Source: Flavobacterium sp. UBA2787
GTDB lineage: Bacteria; Bacteroidota; Bacteroidia; Flavobacteriales; Flavobacteriaceae
Direction: 5' to 3'
Assembly (NCBI GenBank): GCA_002352205.1
Contig: DEHZ01000004.1
Coordinates: 84,802 to 148,801, forward strand
Length of the DNA: 64,000 bases
Shown: one piece after another, positions 38,342-47,661 of the stretch
Layout of the letters: each line of letters opens with the position of its first letter
Numbering within the stretch: the first letter of the stretch is position 1
Translations under genes and position numbers: made by a program
The notes under the pieces: generated by a model
The model's input: the letters and a program-made list of their open reading frames with translations, nothing else
What the model was told of the DNA's origin: nothing
The model's database searches: none

Positions 38342-40915
38342 TTAAGCCGAATTTCTACTCGCATTAATATTTCCAAACAACGAACGGGTAACAATTTTTT
38401 CGTACACGGCAATCTGCTTTTCGTCCGGATTTTTCTGTTTCTTTAATTCACTTATTTTCAACAAAGCATATTGCTGAATCGTCAACAAAGGCAATACAAT
38501 TTGTTCACGAATTTCAATTGATGCTTTTCCGTCCGGATAATTTTCCATCAATTCAGTAAAACCGGATAATTTGAGTAATAATCGTTTGGTTTCCAGATAT
38601 TCATCATGAATAATCTGCCAAAACTCACCAAATTCTTCATCCTTTTGCATATAAGCCGTGAGCGGAAAAAATGATTTTGACAACGACATCATGCTGTTCT
38701 CAATCAGCGTTTTAAAGAACAATGAATTTTGATATAACTGCGTTACTTTTTCCCATTCATTAGTTTCTTCAAACTGTTTTAAAGCGGTTCCTACACCGAA
38801 AAATCCGGGAACATTTTGCTTTAATTGACTCCAAGAACCCACAAACGGAATGGCTCTCAAATCGTTGAAATCCAACTGATCACTTTTATTTCTTTTGGAT
38901 GGACGACTGCCAATATTGGTTTTGGCATAATAATTCAACGTGCTCATTTTTTCCAAATAAGGGATGAATTTTGGATGCTGTTTAAACTTCAAATATTTGT
39001 CATAACTCAACTGTGACAATTCATCTAAAACACCATTATCAGTCTCAGAAAGTACATTTTCACCTTTACTAAAAAGCTGATTGGTGGCTCCTGCACTCAA
39101 CAAATTTTCTAGATTATAACGACAAGAATCCAATGTTCCAAAATTAGAACTAATGGTTTGCCCTTGTACCGTCACTTGAATCTGCTGATTTTCGATGGTT
39201 GACCCCATCGAAGCATAAAACTTATGTGTTTTGCCTCCACCTCTTGCCGGCGGACCACCTCTACCATCAAAAAAGAGCACTTTTACGCCATATTTTCGAG
39301 AAATAGCTGTTAGTGTTTGCTTTGCTTTATAAATGCTCCAATTCGCCATTAAATAGCCTCCGTCTTTAGTTCCATCCGAAAAACCAAGCATCACAGTTTG
39401 AATATTATTTCTAGTTTCAAGATGATTTTTATAGGCTGAATTGGTATATAATTGTTCCATGATTTTATCGGCAGCTTGTAAATCATCTACCGATTCAAAA
39501 AGTGGAATGATATCTACCGAAGGATTTTTCCATCCGCAAAGTCCAAACATGGCAAACGTTTCCATCACATTCAATGCACTTTCGTTGTTGCTGATGATGT
39601 AGCGATTACAACCCAATTCGCCATTTTTTTCCTGAATGGTTTTCATGGCATGAATGGAACTTACGGTAGATTTCGTGATTTCGTTTTCAAAATCGGATTC
39701 GGTTAATGAACTGCTGACTTTAGATAAAATTTCAATTTTTTCTTTTTCGCTTAATTGGGTATAATTAATTGGAAATAAGGATTTTTCTTTATCCACAATC
39801 TCTTGAAAAACGGCTTTGTGAATGCGGCTATTTTGACGAATATCTAATGTAGCAAAGTGGAATCCAAATAAATTAAGTTTATTCAACAATAAATCTATTT
39901 CATCCAAATAGAGCGACTGATGTTCATCTTTTATAATTTTTTTAATATTTATCAAAACCGATTTAAATTCATCATGCGTGATGTAAATTTCTCCTCTTGA
40001 ATAAAAAACGGAACGGTATAATTTGCTTTCCACATCAGCAATTAAGGTATCAACTCCTTTAAAAGTTAGTTTTCGTTTTAATTTTCGAATGTCTGTGTAA
40101 TATGATTTTAAGATTGAAGTACGAAGTCTTTCGGCTACTTTCAAAGTAATTTCGGTTGTTACAAATGGGTTTCCATCCCGATCGCCACCCGGCCAAAATC
40201 CTAAATTAATAATGGAATTTTGTATTTCTTCTCCATCAAAAATATTTTTTTGAAGGTATTGAATCATTTCGCCCACCGTTTGATAAAACACATTTTCCAA
40301 ATACCAAATTAAACTCACTGCTTCATCAAATGGCGTTGGTTTTTCTTTTTTAATGAAAGGGGTTTTCCCCAATTGAGCGAGTAATTCTTTTATGACAACT
40401 AGATTATTCACACGAACAGCTTCGGTTAAATCGGTGATAATTCCTAACACAGCACCTGGGTAAAATTGCGTTGGATGAGCCGTTAAAACAGTACGAACTT
40501 GAAAATTTTCTAAAAATTCTTTTAATTCTTTTCTTTTAGAACGTTGATCTGCTTTTTCTTTCATATCTCGAAGAGAACCGCGTCCTTCCATATTATTTAC
40601 AACAGGAAAAGCAGCATCTTCAATAGCATCAAACAAAACAATTTGCCGTTCGATATATTGAATGAATCGAAACATTAATTCAATTTTCTGCTCCTCAGTT
40701 GGGTTTTCTAAATATTTGGAAGCGAAAGAATTAAAAATCTCTTCCGGATTTTGTTGGTTTTTAAAACCGTTTTCACAAACTTCTGTAAAAAGTGGTAGAA
40801 GTACGCCGGTATTATCAATCGCATCAAAAGGAAGCGTGATAAAAACACTGTTGTAAATTTGATATTTAGAGATTACGTTTTGGTGAAAACGTTCAATTTT
40901 GGGAAGCGTGTACAT
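38342..40915 (-). CDS. ppc: phosphoenolpyruvate carboxylase
   Basis: An 857-residue enzyme that forms oxaloacetate from PEP and bicarbonate, replenishing the TCA cycle. The ATG at 40915 (MYTLPKIERFHQNVISKYQ) is chosen over an in-frame GTG at 40933, as related proteins begin with MYTLPK. Landmarks are VLTAHPTQFYPG with the catalytic histidine, WPGGDRDGNPFVT, GFSDGTKDGGYLMANW, and the mobile loop FFDGRGGPPARGGGKTH. The loop differs from the E. coli HGRGGSIGRGG form. The C-terminus ends SLFGNINASRNSA, and the family's terminal N-T-G is not seen. Length is on the short side but within the family. Confidence 0.95.
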   Translation of the reverse strand: MYTLPKIERFHQNVISKYQIYNSVFITLPFDAIDNTGVLLPLFTEVCENGFKNQQNPEEIFNSFASKYLENPTEEQKIELMFRFIQYIERQIVLFDAIEDAAFPVVNNMEGRGSLRDMKEKADQRSKRKELKEFLENFQVRTVLTAHPTQFYPGAVLGIITDLTEAVRVNNLVVIKELLAQLGKTPFIKKEKPTPFDEAVSLIWYLENVFYQTVGEMIQYLQKNIFDGEEIQNSIINLGFWPGGDRDGNPFVTTEITLKVAERLRTSILKSYYTDIRKLKRKLTFKGVDTLIADVESKLYRSVFYSRGEIYITHDEFKSVLINIKKIIKDEHQSLYLDEIDLLLNKLNLFGFHFATLDIRQNSRIHKAVFQEIVDKEKSLFPINYTQLSEKEKIEILSKVSSSLTESDFENEITKSTVSSIHAMKTIQEKNGELGCNRYIISNNESALNVMETFAMFGLCGWKNPSVDIIPLFESVDDLQAADKIMEQLYTNSAYKNHLETRNNIQTVMLGFSDGTKDGGYLMANWSIYKAKQTLTAISRKYGVKVLFFDGRGGPPARGGGKTHKFYASMGSTIENQQIQVTVQGQTISSNFGTLDSCRYNLENLLSAGATNQLFSKGENVLSETDNGVLDELSQLSYDKYLKFKQHPKFIPYLEKMSTLNYYAKTNIGSRPSKRNKSDQLDFNDLRAIPFVGSWSQLKQNVPGFFGVGTALKQFEETNEWEKVTQLYQNSLFFKTLIENSMMSLSKSFFPLTAYMQKDEEFGEFWQIIHDEYLETKRLLLKLSGFTELMENYPDGKASIEIREQIVLPLLTIQQYALLKISELKKQKNPDEKQIAVYEKIVTRSLFGNINASRNSA

Positions 40916-40974
40916 AGTCTGAATTTTGCTCACTAATTTAGTGAATTATTTTAAAAAAGAATCTTGATTTTTTT

Positions 40975-41012
40975 CATAAAAAAACCCTCTCGATTGTAGT
41001 GGAGAGGGTATA
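40975..41012 (-). terminator. rho-independent terminator of the Lrp-type gene
   Basis: On the minus strand ACCCTCTCC and CGAGAGGGT pair and are followed by a run of seven T residues. It lies 20 nt past the lrp-like stop and before ppc. Confidence 0.85.
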
Positions 41013-41032
41013 TATTTTGAAGATTTCAAATC

Positions 41033-41512
41033 TTACATGTTTTTGAAAATCGTGTGCATCAAACGTTTTTTGTCGTTGATACTTTCCTCTAACGAGATCA
41101 TTGTTTCGGTGCGATAAACACCTTCGATATCATCAATCATGAAGATAACATCTTTAGCATGTTTAGTATCTTTAGCTCTAATTTTACAGAAAATGTTGAA
41201 TTTTCCGGTTGTAACGTGAGCTACGGTTACGAAAGGAATTTCGTTGATACGTTCTAAAACGAATTTAGTTTGAGAAGTATTATTCAAGAAAACGCCAACA
41301 TAAGCGATAAATGAATAACCTAATTTTTCATAATCTAACGTTAAAGACGATCCCATGATAATTCCGGCATCTTCCATCTTTTTTACTCTTACGTGAACGG
41401 TACCTGCTGAAATTAATAATTTTTTAGCAATATCCGTAAAAGGAACTCTTGTGTTATCAATTAACATATCAAGAATTTGGTGGTCTACTTCATCTAAACG
41501 AAACTTACTCAT
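41033..41512 (-). CDS. Lrp/AsnC family transcriptional regulator
   Basis: A 159-residue regulator. The N-terminal winged helix (about 1-60) contains LDEVDHQILDMLIDNTRVPFTDIAKKLLISAGTVHVRVKKMEDAGII. The C-terminal RAM/Lrp ligand domain (about 70-155) has FIAYVGVFLNN, FVTVAHVTTGKFNIFCKIRAKD and VYRTETMISLEE. This is the widespread flavobacterial Lrp close to AsnC. It probably senses an amino acid and forms octamers, controlling amino-acid metabolism. It has its own terminator and no partner gene next to it. Confidence 0.94.
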   Translation of the reverse strand: MSKFRLDEVDHQILDMLIDNTRVPFTDIAKKLLISAGTVHVRVKKMEDAGIIMGSSLTLDYEKLGYSFIAYVGVFLNNTSQTKFVLERINEIPFVTVAHVTTGKFNIFCKIRAKDTKHAKDVIFMIDDIEGVYRTETMISLEESINDKKRLMHTIFKNM

Positions 41513-41587
41513 CTGTTTTTTGTCTATTTATTTTGTTTATTTTCACTGCAAATGAAATACAATTTATTCAATAAAAAAACGAATTCA

Positions 41588-42742
41588 TTAATTTTTTAGC
41601 AAACCATTAACAAATTTGATATGTTTTCCTATTGTAAAATTAGCTTTTTCATTGATTTTCGGCAAATTATCATTTTCATCTTGGTATACATCATCTTGAA
41701 CATCATATTCTGAATGACCAAAAAAACCTTTTAAATCGCCAACATGTGAAATGTAAGCATTAAAAACAAGCTGATTTTCTATAATTTCTTCCCGAAATTG
41801 CACTGCAAAATTCGTAATAAATATTGAATTATCATAATTTATTTTGACATTTCTGTAAACAATATCGAAAAAACAGGGATTATTTTGCGGAATTTTTAAA
41901 TAATCATCGATTTTGTTATTAACTATATCGTTTTCGTAAAGTGCTTGAAAACTTTTTAAAAGAGCAATAAATACATATTTTCTAGTTTCTTCCCTTTGGT
42001 AATCATGAGGAAAATGACCTGCTTCAAACAAAACAGTTGGAACTCCTAATTGCTGAAAAGTATCTCCAACACAATTTCTGTTGAAACTATCATCAAAACG
42101 ACCAATTTGGCCTGGAATATGTATTTGAAGTTCTTCATTTATGCAAGAAATTAGATTCATTGCCTGTAAGCGATTATCATTCACATCTCTAATTTCATTA
42201 AAAGAAGGTGCTAAAAAAGAGACAGTAGCTGGTTGTCCGGTATTTTCCACACCAAAAATAGTACGTTGATCATGTAAATTGAAACAAAAATCGGGTTCAA
42301 AATCATTAAAAACACTCATTAGCAGCTGACTTTCCGGTTGTGAAAGTTTTATAAAATCACGATTTAAATCGACTTGATTGGCGTTTTCTCTTATATAAAG
42401 TTCAGCTCCATCGGGATTGAGCATAGGGATAAAATAGAAACTAAATTTTTCTTTCCATTTTTTTACTTCTTCCACATCGGAATCCAAAAAATTAAAAAGA
42501 TCAAAAAGTGCTTTGGTGGTTGTACTTTCATTTCCGTGCATTTGTGACCAAAGTAGAATCTTGAAATTTCCTTTTCCAACCTGATAACTGTAGATTGACT
42601 TTTCCAACACCGAATTTCCTATCACTTGAATTTCATTTTTGGCAAAATGTTTTCCTAAAATTGGTTCGATATTTTTTAATGTTATGTATCGACCTAATAA
42701 GGATGTTTCTTTGTTTTTTTCGAAAATAGAAAGGTAGTTCAT
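41588..42742 (-). CDS. M14 family zinc carboxypeptidase-like protein
   Basis: A 384-residue metallopeptidase homologue. The zinc ligands are visible as QMHGNEST (H and E of HxxE, about residues 73-80) and the later histidine in FNLHDQRT (about 157-164). NPDG (about 119-122) and the catalytic glutamate in VLFEAGHFPHDYQREE follow. There is no signal peptide, so it should be cytosolic, like peptidoglycan-recycling or amide-trimming members. The start ATG at 42742 is selected because the -7 box at 42763-42770 lies just upstream; a longer frame starting at 42775 would begin inside the promoter. Confidence 0.88.
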   Translation of the reverse strand: MNYLSIFEKNKETSLLGRYITLKNIEPILGKHFAKNEIQVIGNSVLEKSIYSYQVGKGNFKILLWSQMHGNESTTTKALFDLFNFLDSDVEEVKKWKEKFSFYFIPMLNPDGAELYIRENANQVDLNRDFIKLSQPESQLLMSVFNDFEPDFCFNLHDQRTIFGVENTGQPATVSFLAPSFNEIRDVNDNRLQAMNLISCINEELQIHIPGQIGRFDDSFNRNCVGDTFQQLGVPTVLFEAGHFPHDYQREETRKYVFIALLKSFQALYENDIVNNKIDDYLKIPQNNPCFFDIVYRNVKINYDNSIFITNFAVQFREEIIENQLVFNAYISHVGDLKGFFGHSEYDVQDDVYQDENDNLPKINEKANFTIGKHIKFVNGLLKN

Positions 42743-42762
42743 TTGGGTAAAATTTATCAAAA

Positions 42763-42770
42763 CAAAGGTA
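42763..42770 (-). promoter_or_regulatory. -7 element of the M14 peptidase gene
   Basis: On the minus strand this reads TACCTTTG. Transcription would begin near 42756, giving a leader of about 14 nt and deciding the start codon. Confidence 0.5.
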
Positions 42771-42950
42771 AACATCTTTACAATAACATTTGTAAACAGA
42801 TGAAAATTAGTTTGTAATTTAACTTTGTAAACAACAAGTTACAATTAGTATTCCTGTATTTATTTTTAAATTTCAATACTTTGTTTTCCAGTATTTTAAA
42901 TTTTATTAAATAAACAATAAGTTTAATAAAATAATTGCTTTAAAAATTAA

Positions 42951-43002
42951 ATTACATTTGTAACATTCAATAAGTAGCACAATTTGATTACATTTGTAAC
43001 AC
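42951..43002 (+). promoter_or_regulatory. XRE-gene promoter with paired TTACATTTGTAACA repeats
   Basis: ATTACATTTGTAACA occurs twice (42951-42965 and 42987-43001), 36 bp apart. Each contains the near-palindrome TTACAnnTGTAA and the -7 sequence TACATTTG (42953-42960 and 42989-42996). The second -7 fits the start at 43026. The layout suggests autoregulation by the encoded helix-turn-helix protein. Confidence 0.45.
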
Positions 43003-43025
43003 ACAATTTACTATTATATTTCACC

Positions 43026-43427
43026 ATGCAAAACACTCAGGATTTTGTTCAAAAACTGGAACTAATTTTAAACTATTTCAACCTCAATGCTTCTGCTTTT
43101 GCAGACAAAATTGGTGTGCAACGATCTAGTCTTTCTCACCTACTCTCGGGCAGAAATAAACCAAGTTTAGAATTTGTAATCAAAATTACAGAGGCTTTTC
43201 CAGAGGTGGATTTGTATTGGTTTTTGTTGAATAAAGGAAGCTTTCCTAAATCAAATTCGACGGAAAACCATTTAATTTCAGAAGAAATTCCACCGAAAAA
43301 AAATGATGAAATCAGTAAACCGGAAGTGATTAAACCTGAAAAAGCAATCTTTCAAGACCAAGAAGACGTTGAGAAAATAGTAGTTTTCTACAAAAACGGA
43401 ACTTTTAAAACGTATCTACCAAAATAA
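43026..43427 (+). CDS. XRE-family helix-turn-helix transcriptional regulator
   Basis: A 133-residue DNA-binding protein. The Cro/C1-type HTH (about residues 5-62) contains KLELILNYFNLNASAFADKIGVQRSSLSHLLSGRNKPSLEFVIKI, with the usual A..iGv..s.vs..l.G...ps pattern, followed by FPEVDLYWFLLNKG. The C-terminal half is a charged linker (ENHLISEEIPPKKNDE) ending in EKIVVFYKNGTFKTYLPK, a beta element frequent in flavobacterial XRE proteins. The ATG at 43026 is used rather than an ATG at 42984 because the latter lies within the promoter. No toxin partner is adjacent. Confidence 0.9.
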   Translation: MQNTQDFVQKLELILNYFNLNASAFADKIGVQRSSLSHLLSGRNKPSLEFVIKITEAFPEVDLYWFLLNKGSFPKSNSTENHLISEEIPPKKNDEISKPEVIKPEKAIFQDQEDVEKIVVFYKNGTFKTYLPK

Positions 43428-43428
43428 A

Positions 43429-43461
43429 GAAAGCCCCAACTCACATGGAGCTAAGGCTTTC
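43429..43461 (+). terminator. possible terminator of the XRE gene
   Basis: GAAAGCC and GGCTTTC pair around 19 nt, directly after the stop codon. There is no long T run, so it is weak or serves as a transcript end for the convergent gene. Confidence 0.45.
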
Positions 43462-43487
43462 AGGACCAATAAAACAAACACAAAAAA

Positions 43488-44495
43488 CTATCTTCTAAGC
43501 AAGAAAACCGCAGCACAACCAGGCTCTAACCTATTCATTGCAGGAGCATAATCTCCGCTGGTTGCCGGAACCGAGAAAGTTAAAACTCTTCCGCCTCCGT
43601 TTGCTCTTTCTGCTACATATATCATTTTAGTCACATTGTCATACGCCACATCTACCGGATTTCCTAACATTGAATTAGGTCCGTAGATTCTAATTTGATT
43701 TGCTGTTGAAATCGTTCCGTTATTTGCTGTGGACGAGAAAACATTAGAGAAATTTTTAATTACAATCACACCTCCGTCAGAATCAGAAGCTGCTGCAGCT
43801 ACATCGGTTAAAACCATAGTGTTTTCAACACTTGAATAAGTGATTCCGTGTGTACGTACCAAACCTTCAATAGTGACACGTTTGCTTGGCATAAGCGGTC
43901 CGGATGAATTGCTTAAAAAATTATTATAAGCCACTAAATCGCTAGTTAAATCAACAATAGCATACAATGTAGTTCCATCGAAATGTATTCCCCATAACTT
44001 AATATCAACATCAAATGTTCTTTGCAATGTGAATCCGGAAGCTGTTTTTTCATAAACAAACAATTTGTTTTGATTTCCGTTAGATTCCGCTTGATCTTGT
44101 GTTACAATCACTGTATTTCCTGTCACTGCAATTTCTCTGGCATTATTAAAATCTGAAGTACTGTTGTAAGCCATAGTTAAACTTGAACTATTGTTCATCA
44201 TTGCTTGTTTTACGTTCCCATAAGCCTCCAAGCGATTATTTGAACGAGAAGCCAGAATGATTTCATCAGTTGACGGATAATAATGAATTCCGTCTGCATC
44301 GGTAGAATTTACCAAAAAACTTTGAGTGGTTGGTGTAGATGGAATTAAATCCGTTACCGAAACCATTCCTGAAGTGTTACTTGAAGTAAATAATTTTACT
44401 TCGCTAACTGTTTGCTGGTTATCATCGTCATCACTACATGACATAAATAAGATTGAACTTAAGATAACTGCCGAAAATAAATTTTTGTTTTTCAT
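43488..44495 (-). CDS. hypothetical lipoprotein with beta-propeller-like repeats
   Basis: A 335-residue lipoprotein starting at ATG 44495 (MKNKNLFSAVILSSILFMSCSDDDDNQQ, lipobox FMSC). The mature part has repeats such as DGIHYYPSTDEIILASRSNNRLEAYG, LWGIHFDGTTLYAIVDLTSDLVAY, THGITYSSVENTMVLTD and PVDVAYDNVTKMIYVAER. These are typical blades of an NHL/SMP-30-like six-bladed propeller. There are no catalytic residues I can point to. It stands alone between convergent and same-strand neighbours. It probably sits on the outer membrane and binds a ligand or protein. Confidence 0.85.
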   Translation of the reverse strand: MKNKNLFSAVILSSILFMSCSDDDDNQQTVSEVKLFTSSNTSGMVSVTDLIPSTPTTQSFLVNSTDADGIHYYPSTDEIILASRSNNRLEAYGNVKQAMMNNSSSLTMAYNSTSDFNNAREIAVTGNTVIVTQDQAESNGNQNKLFVYEKTASGFTLQRTFDVDIKLWGIHFDGTTLYAIVDLTSDLVAYNNFLSNSSGPLMPSKRVTIEGLVRTHGITYSSVENTMVLTDVAAAASDSDGGVIVIKNFSNVFSSTANNGTISTANQIRIYGPNSMLGNPVDVAYDNVTKMIYVAERANGGGRVLTFSVPATSGDYAPAMNRLEPGCAAVFLLRR

Positions 44496-44574
44496 GTTGT
44501 ATAATTTTAAGTGTTTATACAAGCATGTACGAGAACAAATTACTATTGGTTTTTTTAAAGTTTATTTTTTTTCT

Positions 44575-45120
44575 TTAAAAACTATTTTCCGGTATTTTTC
44601 CAATTACTCCAACATATAATTTTTGCAAGAATTGAATATCTTCTTCACTATTTCCGGTCGGGTAAAATGGGTTTCCTAGTTTAACTTCTTTTTTTGAATA
44701 ATCAAAAGCAACCGGAATTATAGGAACATTTGCTTGAAGAGCAATGTAATAAAACCCCGTTCTCCATTCAGTTACTTTTTTTCGGGTTCCTTCCGGTGCG
44801 ATGGCTAATCTGAAAATTTCTCTTTTTTGAAAAACTTGTGCAATGGCTTCTACTTTATTTAAACCTCCCGATCTGTCTAATGGCTCTCCTCCCATCCATT
44901 TGAAATAATAGCCAAAAGGAAATCGGAATAATTCTTTCTTCCCAACAAAATTCATTTCTAAACCTACAATTCCTCTTGTAAAAAGACCAAGATAGAAATC
45001 ATGCCAACTTGTGTGCGGAACCACAATCATGACACATTTTTTAATAGCTGGGTCAATGGTACCCGAAATTTTCCATCCCATGAATTTAAAAAACACCAAC
45101 TTGTATAGCCACTTCTTCAT
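44575..45120 (-). CDS. lysophospholipid acyltransferase family protein (PlsC-like)
   Basis: A 181-residue membrane-associated acyltransferase. The HxxxxD motif is HTSWHD (about residues 36-41). A second block lies around ELFRFPFGYYFKWMGGEPLDRS, the EGTR block is in LAIAPEGTRKK (about 108-118), and the fourth block is VPIIPVAFDY. It is shorter than PlsC of E. coli and matches the small flavobacterial group annotated as glycerol acyltransferase. It transfers acyl groups to lysophospholipids or related acceptors. It is divergent from the SpeE-like gene at 45180. Confidence 0.88.
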   Translation of the reverse strand: MKKWLYKLVFFKFMGWKISGTIDPAIKKCVMIVVPHTSWHDFYLGLFTRGIVGLEMNFVGKKELFRFPFGYYFKWMGGEPLDRSGGLNKVEAIAQVFQKREIFRLAIAPEGTRKKVTEWRTGFYYIALQANVPIIPVAFDYSKKEVKLGNPFYPTGNSEEDIQFLQKLYVGVIGKIPENSF

Positions 45121-45179
45121 CGCACAAAATATTTTAGTAAAAATACGATTTATACATTATTTTTGATAAAAATTATCAA

Positions 45180-45857
45180 ATGTTCAAAAAAATAATCAGC
45201 TACTTCTATCCTATCAATTTACATAAAACGACTTCTGAGATTAGCAAGTCTTTGGAAGTTACCTTGGTAAATGGTCAAGTAGTTTTGGACAGCTTGAACA
45301 CCAATTATTCGTATGGAAGTCTGCAACGTGTGCTTAGAAAAGGACTTTTAAGCATTGGTTTTGATAATATTAAACCAATGAATCACATATTGGTTTTGGG
45401 TGTTGCAGGAGGAAGTGTTATCAAAACGTTGGTGGATGAAATCGGTTATTCCGGAAAAATTACCGGCATTGAATTGGATGAAAAAGTAATCGATTTGGCC
45501 AACGAACATTTTGGTTTGGATAAAATAAAAAACCTCAACATTATTCATCATGAAGCCTTTGAATTTGTGTTAAAAACCAAATTGAAATATGATTTAATTA
45601 TTGTTGATATCTTTCAAGACACGACTATGCCCGGCTTTTTATTTGAAAATTTCTTTCAGAATCGGTTGACTGAAATTTTAAATGTAAAAGGTTACATTCT
45701 TTTTAATACGATGATTTTGAAAGAACATGACAATGCAAGAAATACAGCCTATCTCTCTTTTTTTGATATTGAAAAATATAAGGTTTGGACACTTCCGCGA
45801 ATTGAAGAGCACAACGAACTGATTTTAGTTAGAAAAGAAAATAACTTGGTACACTAA
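45180..45857 (+). CDS. spermidine synthase-like class I SAM-binding protein
   Basis: A 225-residue protein with the Rossmann methyltransferase fold of the SpeE group. It has ILVLGVAGGSVIKTL (motif I, about residues 69-83), ITGIELDEKVIDLANEHFGLD (motif II) and YDLIIVDIFQDTTMPGF, where spermidine synthases have the catalytic aspartate. It lacks the N-terminal domain of true spermidine synthases, so the reaction is uncertain: it could be an aminopropyltransferase or a methyltransferase. Start ATG 45180 is 59 nt from the divergent acyltransferase start. Confidence 0.85.
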   Translation: MFKKIISYFYPINLHKTTSEISKSLEVTLVNGQVVLDSLNTNYSYGSLQRVLRKGLLSIGFDNIKPMNHILVLGVAGGSVIKTLVDEIGYSGKITGIELDEKVIDLANEHFGLDKIKNLNIIHHEAFEFVLKTKLKYDLIIVDIFQDTTMPGFLFENFFQNRLTEILNVKGYILFNTMILKEHDNARNTAYLSFFDIEKYKVWTLPRIEEHNELILVRKENNLVH

Positions 45858-45892
45858 TTGCAACGTAATCTAATGAATACCAATTAAATTAT

Positions 45893-45900
45893 TACTTTTG
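45893..45900 (+). promoter_or_regulatory. -7 element of the GH114 gene
   Basis: TACTTTTG precedes the ATG at 45919. A TTG at 45898 that could begin a longer frame lies inside the element and is therefore not used. Confidence 0.45.
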
Positions 45901-45918
45901 ACCTCAGAAATTCGTAGC

Positions 45919-46872
45919 ATGAAAAAAATATATTTTATACTTCCCATTGGTTTGGCCTTACTCCTTTTATTTGGTTTTGAAATGGATGATAAAGATAAAA
46001 ACACGCAAAAAGCAGGAAAAAAAATGCAGGAAATGGTGGTCGGCATTTCAAAATATGCCCGCAAATTCAATCCTGATTTTATTGTTATTCCGCAAAATGG
46101 TTCCGAATTAGCATTTCAAAACGTTGATCCGGACAAACCGTTGTGTAACGAATATATGAATGCAATCGACGGAATCGCAATTGAAGAATTATTTTTGGAT
46201 GAAAAAGGTAAAGCAGACAACTATCGAATTAACAATTTAAAAAAATTACCAAAAGACAAAAAAGTAATTGTTTCTGAGTTTGTAAAGGACAAAAATGAAG
46301 AAGAAAATATCATTAAACTAAATCAAGAAGCTGGATTTGTTCCGTTTATTAGAACAGCAGATAATTATCATTATCATACCATTCCTGAAAAAATACTGAA
46401 TGAAAATTCTAATGATGTTAACAAACTAAAAGATGTTCAGAATTTTTTATACCTCATTAATGCCGATGATTTTGACACCAAAAAAGAATTGATTGATAAA
46501 GTTGCTGATACTAATTTTGACTTGATTTTAATCGATTTATATTATTTAAGTTTTCCATATACCAAATCCGATTTAGAAAAACTAAAAGTGAAGAAAAACG
46601 GCGGAAAACGATTAGTAATTTGTTATTTAAATGTTGGTGCTGCCGAAAATTGGCGAAGTTACTGGCAACCCGACTGGAAAAAAGGCAATCCGAAATGGCT
46701 TAAAAAGAACTACAAAGGCTATGAAAATGAAATTTATGTAGAATTTTGGGAACCAACTTGGCAAAAAATCATATATGGTAATGATGATTCGTATATGAAA
46801 AAAATAATCAACGCCGGATTCGACGGTGTATTTTTGGATAATGTAGAAGCTTATTATGCTTTGTACAACTAA
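45919..46872 (+). CDS. GH114-type (endo-alpha-1,4-polygalactosaminidase-like) protein
   Basis: A 317-residue exported protein with an N-terminal anchor or signal ([22 protein letters not shown]). The second half is a TIM barrel of the GH114/TM1410 family: [60 protein letters not shown] and [16 protein letters not shown]. The conserved acids in [10 protein letters not shown] and FLDNVEAY are present. Members are predicted to cut amino-sugar polymers of exopolysaccharide. The gene overlaps kdsB at their 3' ends by 4 bp (convergent). Confidence 0.9.
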   Translation: MKKIYFILPIGLALLLLFGFEMDDKDKNTQKAGKKMQEMVVGISKYARKFNPDFIVIPQNGSELAFQNVDPDKPLCNEYMNAIDGIAIEELFLDEKGKADNYRINNLKKLPKDKKVIVSEFVKDKNEEENIIKLNQEAGFVPFIRTADNYHYHTIPEKILNENSNDVNKLKDVQNFLYLINADDFDTKKELIDKVADTNFDLILIDLYYLSFPYTKSDLEKLKVKKNGGKRLVICYLNVGAAENWRSYWQPDWKKGNPKWLKKNYKGYENEIYVEFWEPTWQKIIYGNDDSYMKKIINAGFDGVFLDNVEAYYALYN

Positions 46873-47594
46873 AGTAAAAGTCTAGCTTTTTCCAAATCTT
46901 CCGGAGTATCGATTCCGATGCCAACATGATTGGTTTCTACCATTTTGATTTTTTTACTGTATTCTAAATAGCGAAGTTGTTCTAATTTTTCTGAAGCTTC
47001 GAGTGATTTCATCGGTAAATGATAAAAATCCAACAACGCTTGTTTTCTGAAAGCATAAATTCCGATATGCTGAAAATAGCGAACTCCAACATTTTTCTCT
47101 CTTGGATACGGAATTACAGAACGTGAAAAATACAAAGCCAATCCGTTTTGATCGACAATTACTTTTACGTTATTAGGGTTTTCAATCGCTTCCCAATCGG
47201 TTATTTCTCGCATCAGCGAAGCTAAATCGACTTTTTGTTCTTTATCGTTTTTAAAAACTTCAATCACTTTTTCAAGTGGTTCTTTGTTGATGAAAGGTTC
47301 GTCGCCTTGCACATTTACCACCACATCAACGTCTAAATTTTCAACAGCTTCGGCAATTCGGTCGCTGCCACTTTCGTGTTCTTTGATGCTCATGATGGCT
47401 TTTCCACCTTGCGAAACAATTTCATTAAAAATTAAATCGGAATCCGTAACCACAAAAACATCATCAAATAAATTAGTGTTTACAGCCGCTTCATACGTAC
47501 GTGTGATGACAGTTTTTCCACCCAAATCTTGCATTAATTTGGCAGGAAATCGTGTGGATGCATAACGGGCTGGAATGACGGCGATGATTTTCAT
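46869..47594 (-). CDS. kdsB: 3-deoxy-manno-octulosonate cytidylyltransferase
   Basis: A 241-residue enzyme activating Kdo as CMP-Kdo for lipopolysaccharide core synthesis. It has the N-terminal nucleotide-binding loop [29 protein letters not shown], the [12 protein letters not shown] segment, [10 protein letters not shown] and the C-terminal [18 protein letters not shown]. Length is normal. It is followed downstream, in convergent orientation, by the GH114 gene and preceded by the DUF4126 gene after 67 bp of TTGGATTGT-like repeats. Confidence 0.97.
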   Translation of the reverse strand: MKIIAVIPARYASTRFPAKLMQDLGGKTVITRTYEAAVNTNLFDDVFVVTDSDLIFNEIVSQGGKAIMSIKEHESGSDRIAEAVENLDVDVVVNVQGDEPFINKEPLEKVIEVFKNDKEQKVDLASLMREITDWEAIENPNNVKVIVDQNGLALYFSRSVIPYPREKNVGVRYFQHIGIYAFRKQALLDFYHLPMKSLEASEKLEQLRYLEYSKKIKMVETNHVGIGIDTPEDLEKARLLL

Positions 47595-47661
47595 TTTTGG
47601 ATTGTTGGATTTTCAGATTTTTCGATTTTTGGATTGTTGGATTGTTAGATTCTTTCGGTTC
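47595..47661. repeat. GGATTGTTGGATT simple repeat
   Basis: Between kdsB and the DUF4126 gene the sequence repeats TTGGATTGTTGGATTTTCAG and variants (TTTTTGGATTGTTGGATTGT), a low-complexity intergenic repeat with a 9- to 12-nt unit. Confidence 0.6.
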
